A stretch of 64,000 bases of DNA from Dipylidium caninum (Eukaryota; Platyhelminthes; Cestoda; Cyclophyllidea; Dipylidiidae), in the NCBI GenBank assembly GCA_017562135.1, contig QEYB01000526.1:434001-498000 (forward strand). Direction: 5' to 3'. Below the pieces are notes generated by a model that ran no database searches, had not been told where the DNA came from, and worked only from the letters and a program-made list of their open reading frames with translations. The position numbers and the translations under genes were made by a program. Below, one piece after another: positions 12,833 through 35,482 of the stretch. The stretch's first letter is position 1, and every line of letters starts with the position of its first letter.

Positions 12833-15322
12833 TGTGGTGCGCTAATACTTTAAAAAGTGAAGGATGAAAAGAATTAAAGCCGGAACAGCCGTATAGGCAT
12901 TTTACAACCAAAAATAACGAATCAAAACAAAATTATAATGCAAATGAGCACAGTGAAAAACGGGCAAGCCGAATGCGTTGAAAATAATTTTGTGACACAA
13001 ACAATATCACCCGCCGGTAAACAAGAACGTGAAAAGACAAGCAAGGTCTTCCGTATTAAGAAACAACTAGTTTACGCAGGAAGACTACCCAAATGTCTAG
13101 TCACGCCTTATAAACACGCTTCAAAATATTAAGATACGCGTATATATTAAAAACACTGTGAATAAATTAAACAAAAATTACATTGGGGAATGTAAGAGGA
13201 AAACAGCCAAGTGACCAAAGGCAAAGGTAAACCAGCAGACTCCCTGACACATGAGTGAGGAAAAAAAAATTAAGGTCCGATACATTTTCCAACATATAAC
13301 TTATGGGCCAAACGCTTTAAGGTCTAACAAAGTCGCTGATATTACAGATACTCACAGTGGGTTTGATTTCGTAAATTCGCGTGAAGATCACGCTTGATTA
13401 GAAGTTTTTTTCGGTTACAACAAGTAACGATACAGAGAACATAACTGCTTATTCCCATCCAAATGAAGCAACTAAGAATATTCTAAGGTTACAAAGTCAT
13501 TGCATATTGTCTTAGACTTGGAAAAGTGGGGAGAAGGCAAAAAACTACGTTTTCGCCACAGAAAGGCGCAAGTCAGCTTACTGGCAACGGACGAACACGG
13601 AAATGACAGCGAGGTATCACATGTAGATAATTACCCAATGTGTCACAATTTTCATTGTTGACCTCAGAAGCTGTTAATGAGGTTGTCCGAGAGCAAAAGG
13701 TTCAGTGTTATGGGCACATAATGGAAAAAACAATTGCGCTCATTTTAATAATAAGTTTCGCGTTACAGCTTCAATTTTTAGGAAACCGTGGTCATAAGTG
13801 AATTACAACGTAAAAAGTGCACATTGAAGCCCTTTCACAATGAGTGCTGGGCATCATGGGACTGTATTTTGGACATTGAAAGACAGGTAGGTATTGATTT
13901 ATTCGGGCTGTGTATATTAGTTTCCGTAAATGTTGGCTAACATGAAGGGTAACTGACCGAGATTCGACCCGTCGCCTAGTCGGTAACATTTCATATAAGA
14001 TCTAAATTTGACACGCTCACTAATCCGTAGACGATCATACAGCGATTAAACATAAGCGCTTTCGTTGCATTTATCCTTGGAATCAGTGTCGTATAAATGA
14101 AAATCTTATTCAATACATAATATACTAGCATTATTTCGTTGTTTTTTCCTTCTGTTAACCACATATGTCGTGAAACGCCCTCCATAAAATCAGTATTATT
14201 CCGTAACCTTTTATTTTGTTACCATTAATACAGTGTTCTGTGGCTAAGTCTTTCCTGACACGCAATAATTCCCCAAGGTTTGCTTCCCAAGCTAGCCTGA
14301 GAGTGCTTCTTAAGTGAAATATGGAATATGATCAAAAAAGTGTATTGTAGCCAGTCCTTTTAACGACTTATACGTTTTGTGCATTCAATGGTAGTAAAAT
14401 TCTGTGTCTGAAAAATTCAAAAGTCGATAAAAAATGACGTTGTCCAATTTCCTCTAACCAGGCCTCTTTTCGGCACAGTATGCGTTTAAGATTAAATATA
14501 ACGTAGTGAGTGAAGCGCAGATCTTCCATTACAATCTAAGTACGCCAAAAACAATTTTTTTTACAGTTACGAATTGCGACTACTGCGAAGCACTCTTTTC
14601 CCCAGATGCCGATTAAAATAACCCGCTCTTCCACCTAAAACAATTTAACTTCCGTGTCTAACATTACCTTATGCAATATGTGGGTGCATCCATTCGATAA
14701 AGTGTGGCTTGTTTGAGCTGCTGGTGTGTAAAAATAAAACATCTATGCCCTTTAATCCAATCTCTCTCTCGAAAAATTGGATCTCTGCAAAACAGTCGAA
14801 TCAATGTTTATCTCTATTGAAATCTGTTTGATTAGAAATAATCCGTAGTGTGTTAGTACACTGGGAATTCGTACATTGTTCCTTTGTGTGCAATAACCTA
14901 TAATCGGTAGATAAAGCGCATGGAAGGTCATGCCTACACATGAGAGCGGGTCGGCGGAATTCTATTAAGCGCTTTCAGCACCTCGACATGTTTCTTGTGT
15001 TGTTCTTATACAACTTGGCTTTCGGATAGCACGATCACACATCTCCTTGAAATCTATCCAATTAAGCATGCGGTCGTGTTTGCCAAAGCTTTCGTTTTAG
15101 CTGCAATATATTTTGTCTGTGTTCATTGTTTTCTATAGCGGACAAAATCACGCAATTTATTGGCCAATACTGATTTGGTCTCTTGGCCTAACTCATCATT
15201 GGCGGTCAGAACGTTTTGTATTAAATATATCTTCGTCCAGATCTCACGTCATTCTGCACTTTTCTAAAATATTTCTCTGGATATGCTTTTAAAGGCGAAT
15301 TCTGTCGCACCCTTTGCTTTCT
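12833..15322. other. AT-rich intergenic region, no gene seen
   Basis: The spacer lies between the WIPF-like start (minus) and the ZDHHC24-like start (plus), so it should contain both promoters. No open frame here shows a recognised domain. On the minus strand near 13945-13955 there is a short stretch resembling a tRNA B-box (GGGTCGAATCTC), which is too little to call a SINE. Confidence 0.5.
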
Positions 15323-16597
15323 ATGGAACAGGCTCGCAGTTTTAATGCCACCGTTTATATCCTCCTATTTTTATTCATCTTCTACGTTGAATGCTTTATT
15401 GTTGTGCCCAACTTCCTGGAACCTTTTGGTTCCTTGTACAACTGCGTCTTCGCATTCGGGTTGCTGATTTTTCTCAACGTCTTATATAATCTGATTTATA
15501 TGATATTCACTGATCCTTCTATTGCTAAATTGATGCTCGTTCAACGAGCTAATCCGGACTGGACTTATTGTCTCAAAATGCGAAAAACTGTTCGTCCACC
15601 TAGAGCGCATCAACTGCCCGTCGATGTGACGTCTGTGTCCTCCGCTTTGACCATCATTGCACCTACATGGGTATGTCGGTGTTCTTACTTCTCAGCAATG
15701 TCCCTTAAATAAACTTCTTTCAGTTTTTTTCACTTTTTACTGTGTACATAAATTACGCTTCAATTATGATTTATAGAAGCGCTTTCTATTATCATACAAC
15801 CTTTCATGGAATGGAGATTTTTGACCTACTCCGTTTACGTCACGACTAAAAGACTTAGCAGTTACAGCCATTAAACGCCTACGTCTCTATCAAACCCCTG
15901 CGTCAAGCAAAAAACATTTGTGCAATGCATCCAAATGATGATCGATAAAGTGTGAAAGGAGTTCAGGAGTAAGAAAACTATCTAAATCCCGAATCAGTCT
16001 TACCAATCGATGATTTTTCTTAGTTGTTCCACACATGTACTTTGGAGTTCTCTTTATTTCTTCAGTGGCAGTCATATTTCAGCGTGTAAATCTAACTACT
16101 TCTCTTCTGTTTCAGCTCAATGCGTTGGACACGCCAATATGGTTTATTTTATGCATCTTTTATTCCATCTCGCCCTGGCCTGTCTGCTTGCAACCATATT
16201 CAACTTACCTTATGCCCTTCTCTACATCTATTCCCACTGGTCAACGTGGCAGTGGCTTCTGTGTACCCTAAACCCTGTCCCTTTCCTTCTAGTCGGATGG
16301 GTCTCTTTCAATCAATTCCTCATCTGTCTCATAACCTCCCTTTGTACCGTTCTCGCACCGCAATGACCATTTTTTTCCTCTACCATTTGCGCCAAATTCT
16401 ACGTAATCAGAACAAGTGTCGAGGTGTGCATATCTAAGCAGGAAATCCCACGCAAATATTGCTACGAGGAGCACGACCTCCGATCTCTCAGCTATGATGT
16501 AGGCTGGCGGCGGAACCTGGAACAGGTGATGGGGAAGCGATGGCTTCTGGGCTTTCTCCTTCCCTGTCTCCCTATTCTCCGCTCCTCGATGGCTTGA
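15323..16597 (+). CDS. ZDHHC24-like palmitoyltransferase, reading frame broken by small indels
   Basis: DHHC proteins are multi-pass membrane enzymes that attach palmitate to cysteines of substrate proteins. Exon 1 (15323-15670) encodes two N-terminal transmembrane segments, then DWTYC, RPPRAH and, in another frame, RCDVCVLRFDHHCTYM with the catalytic DHHC. Exon 2 starts at 16116 and continues with QCVGHANMVYF, two more hydrophobic segments, FLYHLRQILRNQ, TSVEV and the C-terminal SYDVGWRRNLEQVMG, stopping at 16597. The C-terminal block and the domain order resemble ZDHHC24. The frame changes at about 15575-15582, 15611-15620, 16351-16362 and 16405-16416. Most of these spots are short A or C runs where one base more or less restores the family motif. 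One intron (15671-16115) with GT-AG ends is retained, so this is not a processed copy. It is either a decayed gene or a live gene with consensus errors. The TTG at 15314 precedes the ATG at 15323 in frame; ATG is preferred. Confidence 0.7.
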
Positions 16598-18169
16598 GCT
16601 TCCCCACTGTGTCCACGTAGAACAGTTTGCGCACTACCTCGACTTTTTGTACCTATTTATTTCTCGGTTGGCGCCGAGTTGTTCCTTTTTAAGAAGAAAT
16701 TTACCTACTGCCGCGTCTTTTCCACTCGACCTGTGGAGTTTGTGGAGTTCGCTCGTGAGAGGCAGAGGGCAGAGGGGCACGACTGCAGAGAGGCGGTAGG
16801 CCAACGACTCCTCGGTGATGAATGCGCCATTCTGACGATGCGGACTCTCACGGCAGTTGAGAAGAAGCCGCGATTCGCTTTGTCCGTCTCTCCTCCCTCC
16901 CTCTCTCCCTCTCTCCCTCTCTGTGGTAGTCGTCACCCGACCGAAAGGCATTGGGTGTGAGTGGGTAGGTGAGCGACGCCGGTCTGTTGGTGAGGTTGGA
17001 AGACCGCCTTGCGAGAATCGGCCTCGTTGGCTGAGCAGGAGGGAAGGTGGCCTCACTCCTCGTCGAGGCGATTCTTCTCGAGGTTGACTTCATCATGAGG
17101 TGGCGCCGGGGTGGGAGGCAGCCGTGTGGAAGGGGAGGAGAAGCGACGGAGTGGGAGGGAGAGGGGAGAGGGCGAGGGGTGAGAGGAGAGGGTGGTAGGA
17201 GAGAGGGAGAGAGGTCGTGAGACGCGGGTGAGCGCATGGTTGGCGCGAGACAGGCCGGTGAGGAGGGAGGAGGAGGAGCAGCAGCAGCAGCAGCAGATGG
17301 AGGGTCCGCGGCCCAGCCACGCGCGAGGTGGATGTGCGCCCAGCTCTCCTGTCTGTTGCGAGCACCACTCACTCGCCTCGTCCTCGCAGACCGGCGAGCC
17401 GCCATGTGCCAGCGATTGACGAGGGAGGGGAAGTCGACCATCTGCCGAGTGGGCGGTCGTCGTCGTCGTCGTCGTCGTCGTCGCAGGAGTTGGCGCCGGC
17501 TCCCTTTCTCGCAGCACACCTCTTCCTCACACGTGTGGATGCACCGGGTGTGAGGAGAGTGGAAACAGGTCTGGTCGCCGAGCTCACCTCGACCACGTGG
17601 CCCCCCTCGTCAGCCTGTCTGCCTCGTCTCGCGATTTGTCTGTCGCCGCCGTGTGGTGATGAGGCAGAGAGAAAATCACAAGTCTCCTTCTCGGCTCCTC
17701 CCTGACTCCTCCTCCTCCTCCTCTCCTCTCCTCCTTCTCCTTCTCCTTCTCCTCTCCTTCTCCTCCGCCCTCCGCTCCCCGCGCCACGAGTAGGCTGCGC
17801 GTGGAGTGCAGCAGCTTTCTGTGCCACAACAGTGGATGCGCGCCACTCTCTCACTGCCAGTCTGCACGTCTGCCAGTGGGGCAGTGGGCAGTGTAGCAGT
17901 ATGGCAGTCTGCCCTGCAGACGCACCCACCGTGGCGGCGTGTAGGATGCTGCGGTGTTGTGGTGCTGCGTCGGCGTGGCAAGCAGTCCTCCGGAGAGGCT
18001 GGTGCCGGTGGCTGGTGGTGGGGCTGGTGGCTGGTGGCTGTGAAGACGAGTGCCGCCACTCCCGAAACGGTGAGCAGCGGACGCGGACCGGTCGCAGTCC
18101 AAGTCGCGTCGCCGTCGCCGTCGCGAAGCGTGAAGCGCGAAGTGCAAAAGTGCGAGATGGGAGGTGCGG

Positions 18170-18235
18170 GGAGGCGGGGAGGCGGGGAGGCGGGGAGGCG
18201 GGGAGGCGGGGAGGCGGGGGAGGCGGCAGTTCGGA
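18170..18235. repeat. GGCGGGGA / GGAGGCGG minisatellite run
   Basis: A short-period G-rich tandem array in the left IR1 arm, about seven or eight units of GGCGGGGA and variants, followed by GGAGGCGGCAGTTC units. The G-tract spacing (GGGG, A, GG, C, GGGG) would permit G-quadruplex folding. The right arm carries a shorter, interrupted version near 21720-21780. Confidence 0.75.
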
Positions 18236-18339
18236 GGCGGCAGTTCGGAGGCGCAGTTCGGAGGCGACAGGCGCAGCGCGGATGCAGTCGACAGGCGGTG
18301 GTGAGTCGCCTGCACGTTCTCACCGTGATTGAGGCAATT

Positions 18340-18366
18340 GGCGTTGGCGTTGGCGTTGGCGTTGGC
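18340..18366. repeat. GGCGTT hexanucleotide microsatellite
   Basis: About four and a half units of the hexamer GGCGTT occur in the left IR1 arm. The reverse complement in the right arm (about 21605-21632) is interrupted and shorter, so the two arms have different repeat lengths at this spot. Confidence 0.7.
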
Positions 18367-18894
18367 GATGAAGTCGACGCTCGCCACTGTCACGAGGGAC
18401 TTCTCGCCTGTCACTTGGCGCTGGCGGTTGGGTGTGGTGCCCGTGGCGCTTGTCATCGTGGTGGTGATGGCGTTGATGGTGAGTTGACGCGGTCCTGATG
18501 CACCCGTTTCACCATCGCCAATGGTAGAATGCACTTTCCAAGGTCTTTAAATCTCTTGAGTCGCCGTCCGTCCCCCTGATCCTCGCTTCCCTCGCTTCCC
18601 TCGCTTCCCCTCGCTTCCCCTCGCGTGCCCCTCGCCCCTCACCCCTCACCCATTCACACCCTCCACCTCCTTCCCCAGTCTGCGGTGCTGCCACGGACGT
18701 GGAGACGGTGGAAAAGACGCAAAAGCGCTTGGTGGAGGCACGAATTGGCCTGTTCGGGAGTCGTCAAGGCTTGGCCTCGGCGTCAGCGTCCGCGTCAGCG
18801 TCAGCGTCAGCGTGGAAGGCGAGACGTGGAGGAGTTGCTCTGACATTGGCGCGAGCTCATCAGCTCGCGGATGGAAGAGTGATGCACTGCATCG

Positions 18895-21069
18895 CTGAAC
18901 CTGAGAACACGCGTTTAGACGCTGCTGACGCTCTCTGCTCTCTTCCCGTCACCAGCACGTCTTTTTTGGTCAAATCTTTCTAGTCCAGCCTACTCGACTC
19001 GCGTCAAACAATACCTTGAGGGTTGATGTGCCGTACGCCTCGATGTCGCGCTTCCAGACCATTGGAAGCCGGTGGAGAGCGCTTCGTGGACCTCTCGACC
19101 CGCTCCGCTGCTTACGTGGCTGCGCGCGCTTCGAACGGTGCTGATCGCCTCCCCAATTCGTTTAACTCGCGAGTCACTCGCCTCCTCCCTCCATCTGCCG
19201 TATCCGCCCAGTCGCAGGGAGGCACGGAGCGTCTGCCTCGGAACAGTCTGGTCAAAAAGCGCGTCACCTCGGCGCCCGCTTTACCCGCCGGAGAACCAGA
19301 AGAGACAAACTGCCCTCCCCCCAACTTCAAAATGTGGTGGAAAGACGGGGGAGAGATTTTTTTTTAACAAAATAGGCTTGTATTTGCTTTCGCGCACAAG
19401 CAGAAGTGAGCTCGCAAACACTTCTGATGTAGAAAAAGGGAAGATTTACGAATGCGAAAGTGATTTTGTCTAGGCGGAGACTCCTCGTAGGTTTACTCTT
19501 TTCCGAGTCCTCGTCCTTCTCGGCGCCGGGCAGGTGGATTCCGATTCCCAGCTCGTAGACGAGAATACCCAAAATCGTCCCGCAAAACGGCATGATGAGA
19601 AACACCCAGAAGCAGTGATTGTGGAAGGTGAAGGGCGACGCGCACCCAGCCTGAAAGGAGGACGAATGGGGTGGGTGAAGCGACTGTTCTCGGCCCTCGC
19701 GGGTCGCGGTCACGTCGTCGGACGCCCCCGGCGGTCTTACCTGTCATGGCGAGGCGATGCGGCCGCCCAGGTCGTAGGCGGGATTGAGAGTTGACGTGGA
19801 CAGCACGGAGAAGTCGTTGATTAGGAGAAGTCCACCACGGCGGCGTAGACAACCACGTAGAAACGCGGCAAATTCCAATTGTTCTTGTCAAAATGGCCAT
19901 TACGCCATCATGTGGCAAGCCGGTGATCACCTCTGCCAACACACACACGACGAAATGGACGCGTTCGCCGAGCTGGTAAAGATTGTGGCTGTCGTGCCCA
20001 TGTTGAGTATTCCATTGTCGTTCTCCACCGTGTACACGCGCAGCTTCTCCCAGTAGATTGCCACACCAACAGAGTCCGAGTATCGCGCAAGCAGCTCGAC
20101 CAGCCAGAAGAGAAGCATCGTGAGGGATTCAACCGACCGACGAGGGAGTTGGCGAAGGCGATGCACGGATTGCACATGCCCGGCGTCCGAGAGCCCGCGA
20201 TAAGCAGGCCCAGCGCCAGCCGGCCGCGTAGCCGGTGCTGATGTCGAGGATGCGGCGAACGAGCCCTCGGTCAGGTGGGCTTGAGCCGAAACGCCGGTGG
20301 CGAAGGCCACCAGGACAGTCATGCCGGCGAACTCGGCAATCAGGTCTGAACCAGGGGTACTTGGTCAGCCGAATGCGGTCGCGATGGCGCTGAAGGGTGT
20401 TGTGGTAGTGCTCGGTGGAGAACTTCATGCGGCTGGGTGTGGCATGAGCCGCGAGTGCGCAGGAAGGGCGATTATATACGCGAGAAAGAGGGTGTAACTA
20501 ATCAGGCGAGGGCAATGAGAGAACACTCGAGAGGCCTGAGCGCTGAACGCTGAGCGCGAGCGTTGGATGTCGGCCAGAGCCCGCTCAGGGCGACCTGGGC
20601 GTCTCGAGGGGCAAAGACGTGCCGGAGGCGGCGGAGGGAACGCGGTCGGCCAGAACAAGCGACAGACGTCGCGGAGGAGAAGGTGGAGGAGGAGATATCG
20701 TGTGGGAAACTGTTTTAGTCAGGAGAGGCGACAAGGTGGAGTCAAAAGAGGGACACAAATGGGGCATCCCGCGGTGAAGAGGGCATTAATTCCCGACAGG
20801 AAGTCGGTGCGGCGACGCTAACCAAGGCGGGGCGGACGAGCATGGAGGAGGTAGCGCATCGACGGGAACGGGTGGAGTGGGAAAGAGGCAGGAGACGGTG
20901 CCAAAAGGTGGAGTCGAGAATGACGACGAAAGGCCAAACCTCGAAAGACGGTAATCATTTCAATGCAAGAATTTCACAAATGGAAGGCGAGTGAGTCAGC
21001 GATGATGCAACAGATCAAATTTAAAAGCGTGTTCAGACGTTTGCGTCGACGACGCCTCCATGGTAAAGA
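18895..21069. other. Spacer of inverted repeat IR1
   Basis: About 2.2 kb between the two IR1 arms. It holds the minus-strand aquaglyceroporin remnant or gene (about 19327-20428). The flanks 18895-19326 and 20429-21069 show no recognisable coding motif. Confidence 0.7.
19327..20428 (-). CDS. Aquaglyceroporin-like channel, reading frame broken by small indels
   Basis: Aquaglyceroporins are six-helix plasma-membrane channels for water and glycerol. From the ATG at 20428 the minus strand gives KYPWF, then after a one-base correction LIAEFAGMTVLVAFATG (helix 1), ILDISTGYAAG, LALGLLIAG with the first pore motif as MCNPCIAFA, then LRVYTVENDNG and AEVITGL. The second pore motif reads LNPAYDLGG, with the Asp two residues after NPA that is typical of glycerol channels. 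A 90 bp intron (19651-19740) precedes the last exon with CFWVFLIMPFCGTILG and ELGIGIHLP (helix 6 and the usual C-terminal end). Frame changes fall near 20343, 20251, 20222, 20118 and 19748. The first motif is NPC rather than NPA. The whole gene sits between the palindrome arms. It could be a pseudogene or a live gene in badly resolved sequence. The stop at 19327 is only the end of the open frame. Confidence 0.65.
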
Positions 21070-23228
21070 CTCACCGATGCAGTGCATCACTCTTCCATCC
21101 GCGAGCTGATGAGCTCGCGCCAATGTCAGAGCAGCTCTCCACGTCTCGCCTTCCACGCTGACGCTGACGCTGACGCTGACGCGGACGCTGACGCTGACGC
21201 CGAGGCCAAGCCTTGACGACTCCGAACAGGCCAATTCGTGCCTCCACAAGCCGCCTTTTGCGTCTTTTCCACCGTCTCCACGTCCGTGGCAGCACCGCAG
21301 ACTGGGAAGGAGGTGGAGGTGTGAATGGTGAGGGTGAGGGGCGAGGGCACGCGAGGGGCGCGAGGAAGCGAGGAAGCGAGGATCAGGGGACGGACGGCGA
21401 CTCAAGAGATTTAAAGACCTTGGAAAGTGCATTCTCCCATTGGCGATGGTGAAACGGTGCATCAGGACCGCGTCAACTCACCATCAACGCCATCACCACC
21501 ACCGCATGAAAGCGCCACGGGCACCACACACCCAACCGCCAACACCAGCGCCAAGTGACAGGCGAGAAGTCCCTCGTGACAGGTGGCGAGCGTCGACTTC
21601 ATCGCCAACGCAACGCCAACGCCAACGCCACACCCGAATTGCCTCAATCACGGTGAACTGCAGCGACTCACCACGCTGTCGACTGCATCCGCTGCGCCTG
21701 TCGCCTCCGAACTTGCGCCTCCCCGCCCCGCTCCTCCGCTCCCCGCCTCGCCTCCCGCCTCCCGCCTCCGCTCCGCCTCCCGCACCTCCCATCTCGCACT
21801 TTGCACTTCGCGCTTCACGCTTCGCGACGGCGACGGCGACGGCGACGGTGACGGCGACTTGACTGCGACCGCGTCCGCTGCTCACGTTTCGGGAGTGGCG
21901 GGCACTCGTCTTCACCAGCCACCAGCCACCAGCTCTCCGCGAGGACTGCTTGCCACGCCGACGCAGCACACAACACGCAGCATCCTACACGCCGCCACGT
22001 GGGTGCGTCTGCAGGGCAGACTGCATACTGCACACTGCCCCACTGCCCACTGGCAGACGTGGCAGACTGGCAGGTGAGAGAGTGGCGCGCATCCCACTGT
22101 TGTGCACAGAAAGCATGCTGCACTCACCGCAGCCTACTCGTGGCGAGGGGGCGAGAAGAAGGAGGAGGAGGAGAGGAGAGAGGAGGAGGAGGAGGAGGAG
22201 GAGTCAGGAAGCCGAGAAGGAGACTTGTGATTTTCCCTCTGCTCATCTCACCACGCGGGGCACAGACCAAATCGGAGACGAGCAGACAGGCTGACGGAGG
22301 GGCCACGTGGTGTGAGCTCGGCGACCAGACCTGTTCCACTTCCTCACACCCGGTGCATCCACAGTGTGAGGAAGAGGTGTGCTGCGAGAAAGGGACGGCG
22401 CCACGACGACGACGACGACGACCGCCCCACTCGGGCAGATTCGACTTCCCCTCCCTCGTCAATCGCTGGCACATGGGCTCGCCGGTCTGCGAGGGGAGGC
22501 GAGTGAGTGGTGCTCGCAACAGACAGAGAGCTGGGCGCACATCCACCTCGCGCGTGGCTGGGCCGCGACCCCCATCTGCTGCTGTGCTCCTGCTCCTCCT
22601 CCTCCCCCCTCCTCACCGGCCTGTCCCTCCGCGCCAACCATGCGCTCACCCGGTCTCAACTCTCCTCCCTCTCTACCCTACCACCCCTCTCCCTCACCCC
22701 TCGCCTCCCTCTCCCCCCCACTCCGTCGCTTCTCCTCCCTTCCACACGCTGCTCCCACCCCGGCGCCCGCCTCATGATGAAGTCAACCTCGAGAAGAAAT
22801 CGCCTCGACGAGGAGTGAGGCCACCTTTCCCTCCTGCTCAGCCAACGACCGATTCTCGCAAGCGGTCTCCAACCTCACCAACAGACCGGCGTCGCCTCAC
22901 CACCCACTCACACCAAATGCCTTTTCGGTCGGTGACGACTACCACAGAGAGGGAGGAGAGACGGACAAAGCGAATCGCGGCTTCTTCTCAACTGCCGTGA
23001 GAGTCCGCATCGTCAGAATGCGCATCATCACGAGGAGTCGTTGGCTACCGCCTCTCTGCAGTCGGTGCCCCTCTGCCTCTCACGAGCGAACTCCACAAAC
23101 TCCACAGGTCGAGTGGAAAAGACGCGGCAGTAGGTAAATTTTCTTAAAAGGAACAACTCGGCGCCAACCGAGAAATAAATAGGTACAAAAGTCGAACTGT
23201 TCTACGTGGACGCAGATGGGGAAGCGTT
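21070..23228. repeat. Large inverted repeat IR1, right arm
   Basis: Reverse complement of 16598-18894 and about 140 bp shorter. The shared outer end (AACTGTTCTACGTGGAC near 23210) and the inner end (CGATGCAGTGCATC near 21078) fix its limits. The outer part is nearly free of substitutions relative to the left arm but lacks single bases at many short runs. The 333-codon open frame at 21999-23000 and several antisense frames are low-complexity (Arg, Pro, Ser, Glu runs) and have no recognisable domain. They are treated as chance frames in GC-rich repeat DNA. Confidence 0.9.
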
Positions 23229-23509
23229 GTAGCCAAGAAGCGGCCTTTTAGTAATTTCCGTCTCCCAAATTGTTTGCAATCCTCGCCAACTTGAAAAGCG
23301 GATTCGCACCGTCATTTCCAGCCTGCGCGCCGCGTCGGGCGCGCTTTTTGCTCACCTCCGACCGCCCCACAGCGCGGCTTCGACACACCCAAAGAAACTT
23401 CACACCTCCCGCTGCCTCATCAATTTCCCCCGCTCCCCCCGCCTCCGCCTTCTCCCCACTCCGCGCCCACCCCGTGGGCCGGGCAACACTCGTGTCGACA
23501 TTAGGCATT

Positions 23510-23515
23510 TATTTA
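23510..23515 (-). promoter_or_regulatory. Candidate polyadenylation signal for the ZFR gene
   Basis: On the minus strand an AATAAA hexamer lies about 320 bases after the ZFR stop codon (23835), in a stretch with no other gene. The position is plausible for a 3' end, but no transcript evidence is available. Confidence 0.35.
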
Positions 23516-23834
23516 CCATGTGAAGGACTGTGACGTGCATCGGGACGAGACGACGTGTCCACGCGCGCACAACCAAACCCGTCGCCCATCCAACGTCTGC
23601 CTCGTCAGACGCTACCGCCGCACACGCGGCACCAGGCGGCGAGGCTGGCAAACACACCCGGGCGTGAGAGGACAATTGAGTGAAATGCTCAAGGTAAGCA
23701 CAGAAGCGAAGGGGAGTGGTGTCTACATCAAGGTGAGGGGCGAAGAAGATCGAGGGAAGAAAGGAAGGAGAGGTAGAAGAAGAGAAGAGGAAAAAGTGAG
23801 GTGAGTATGTGGAGGACGGGAGAGGAGGCGTCAG

Positions 23835-35482
<11,648 letters not shown>

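Larger units (their letters stand above)
16598..18894. repeat. Large inverted repeat IR1, left arm
   Basis: This arm is the reverse complement of 21070-23228. It begins immediately after the ZDHHC24-like stop codon. Outer landmark: GTCCACGTAGAACAGTT near 16609. Inner landmark: GATGCACTGCATCG near 18880. In the outer several hundred bases the copies differ almost only by one-base insertions in short runs (for example CGACTTTTTG against CGACTTTTG). Farther in they differ by microsatellite length. The arm is GC-rich, with GGAGGCGG (about 18170-18235), GGCGTT (about 18340-18366) and GCGTCA (about 18777-18812) repeats. Long open frames inside it are low-complexity and occur on both strands; none resembles a known protein. 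Confidence 0.9.

Noticed and set aside
13850..13990. tRNA-like B-box on the minus strand suggesting a SINE
   Set aside because: Only a B-box-like string; no convincing A-box at proper spacing, no tail and no second copy in the window.
21999..23000. 333-codon plus-strand open frame in the right arm of IR1
   Set aside because: Composition is Arg/Pro/Ser/Glu low complexity following microsatellites, overlapping frames are open on the other strand, and the left arm copy does not keep one matching frame.
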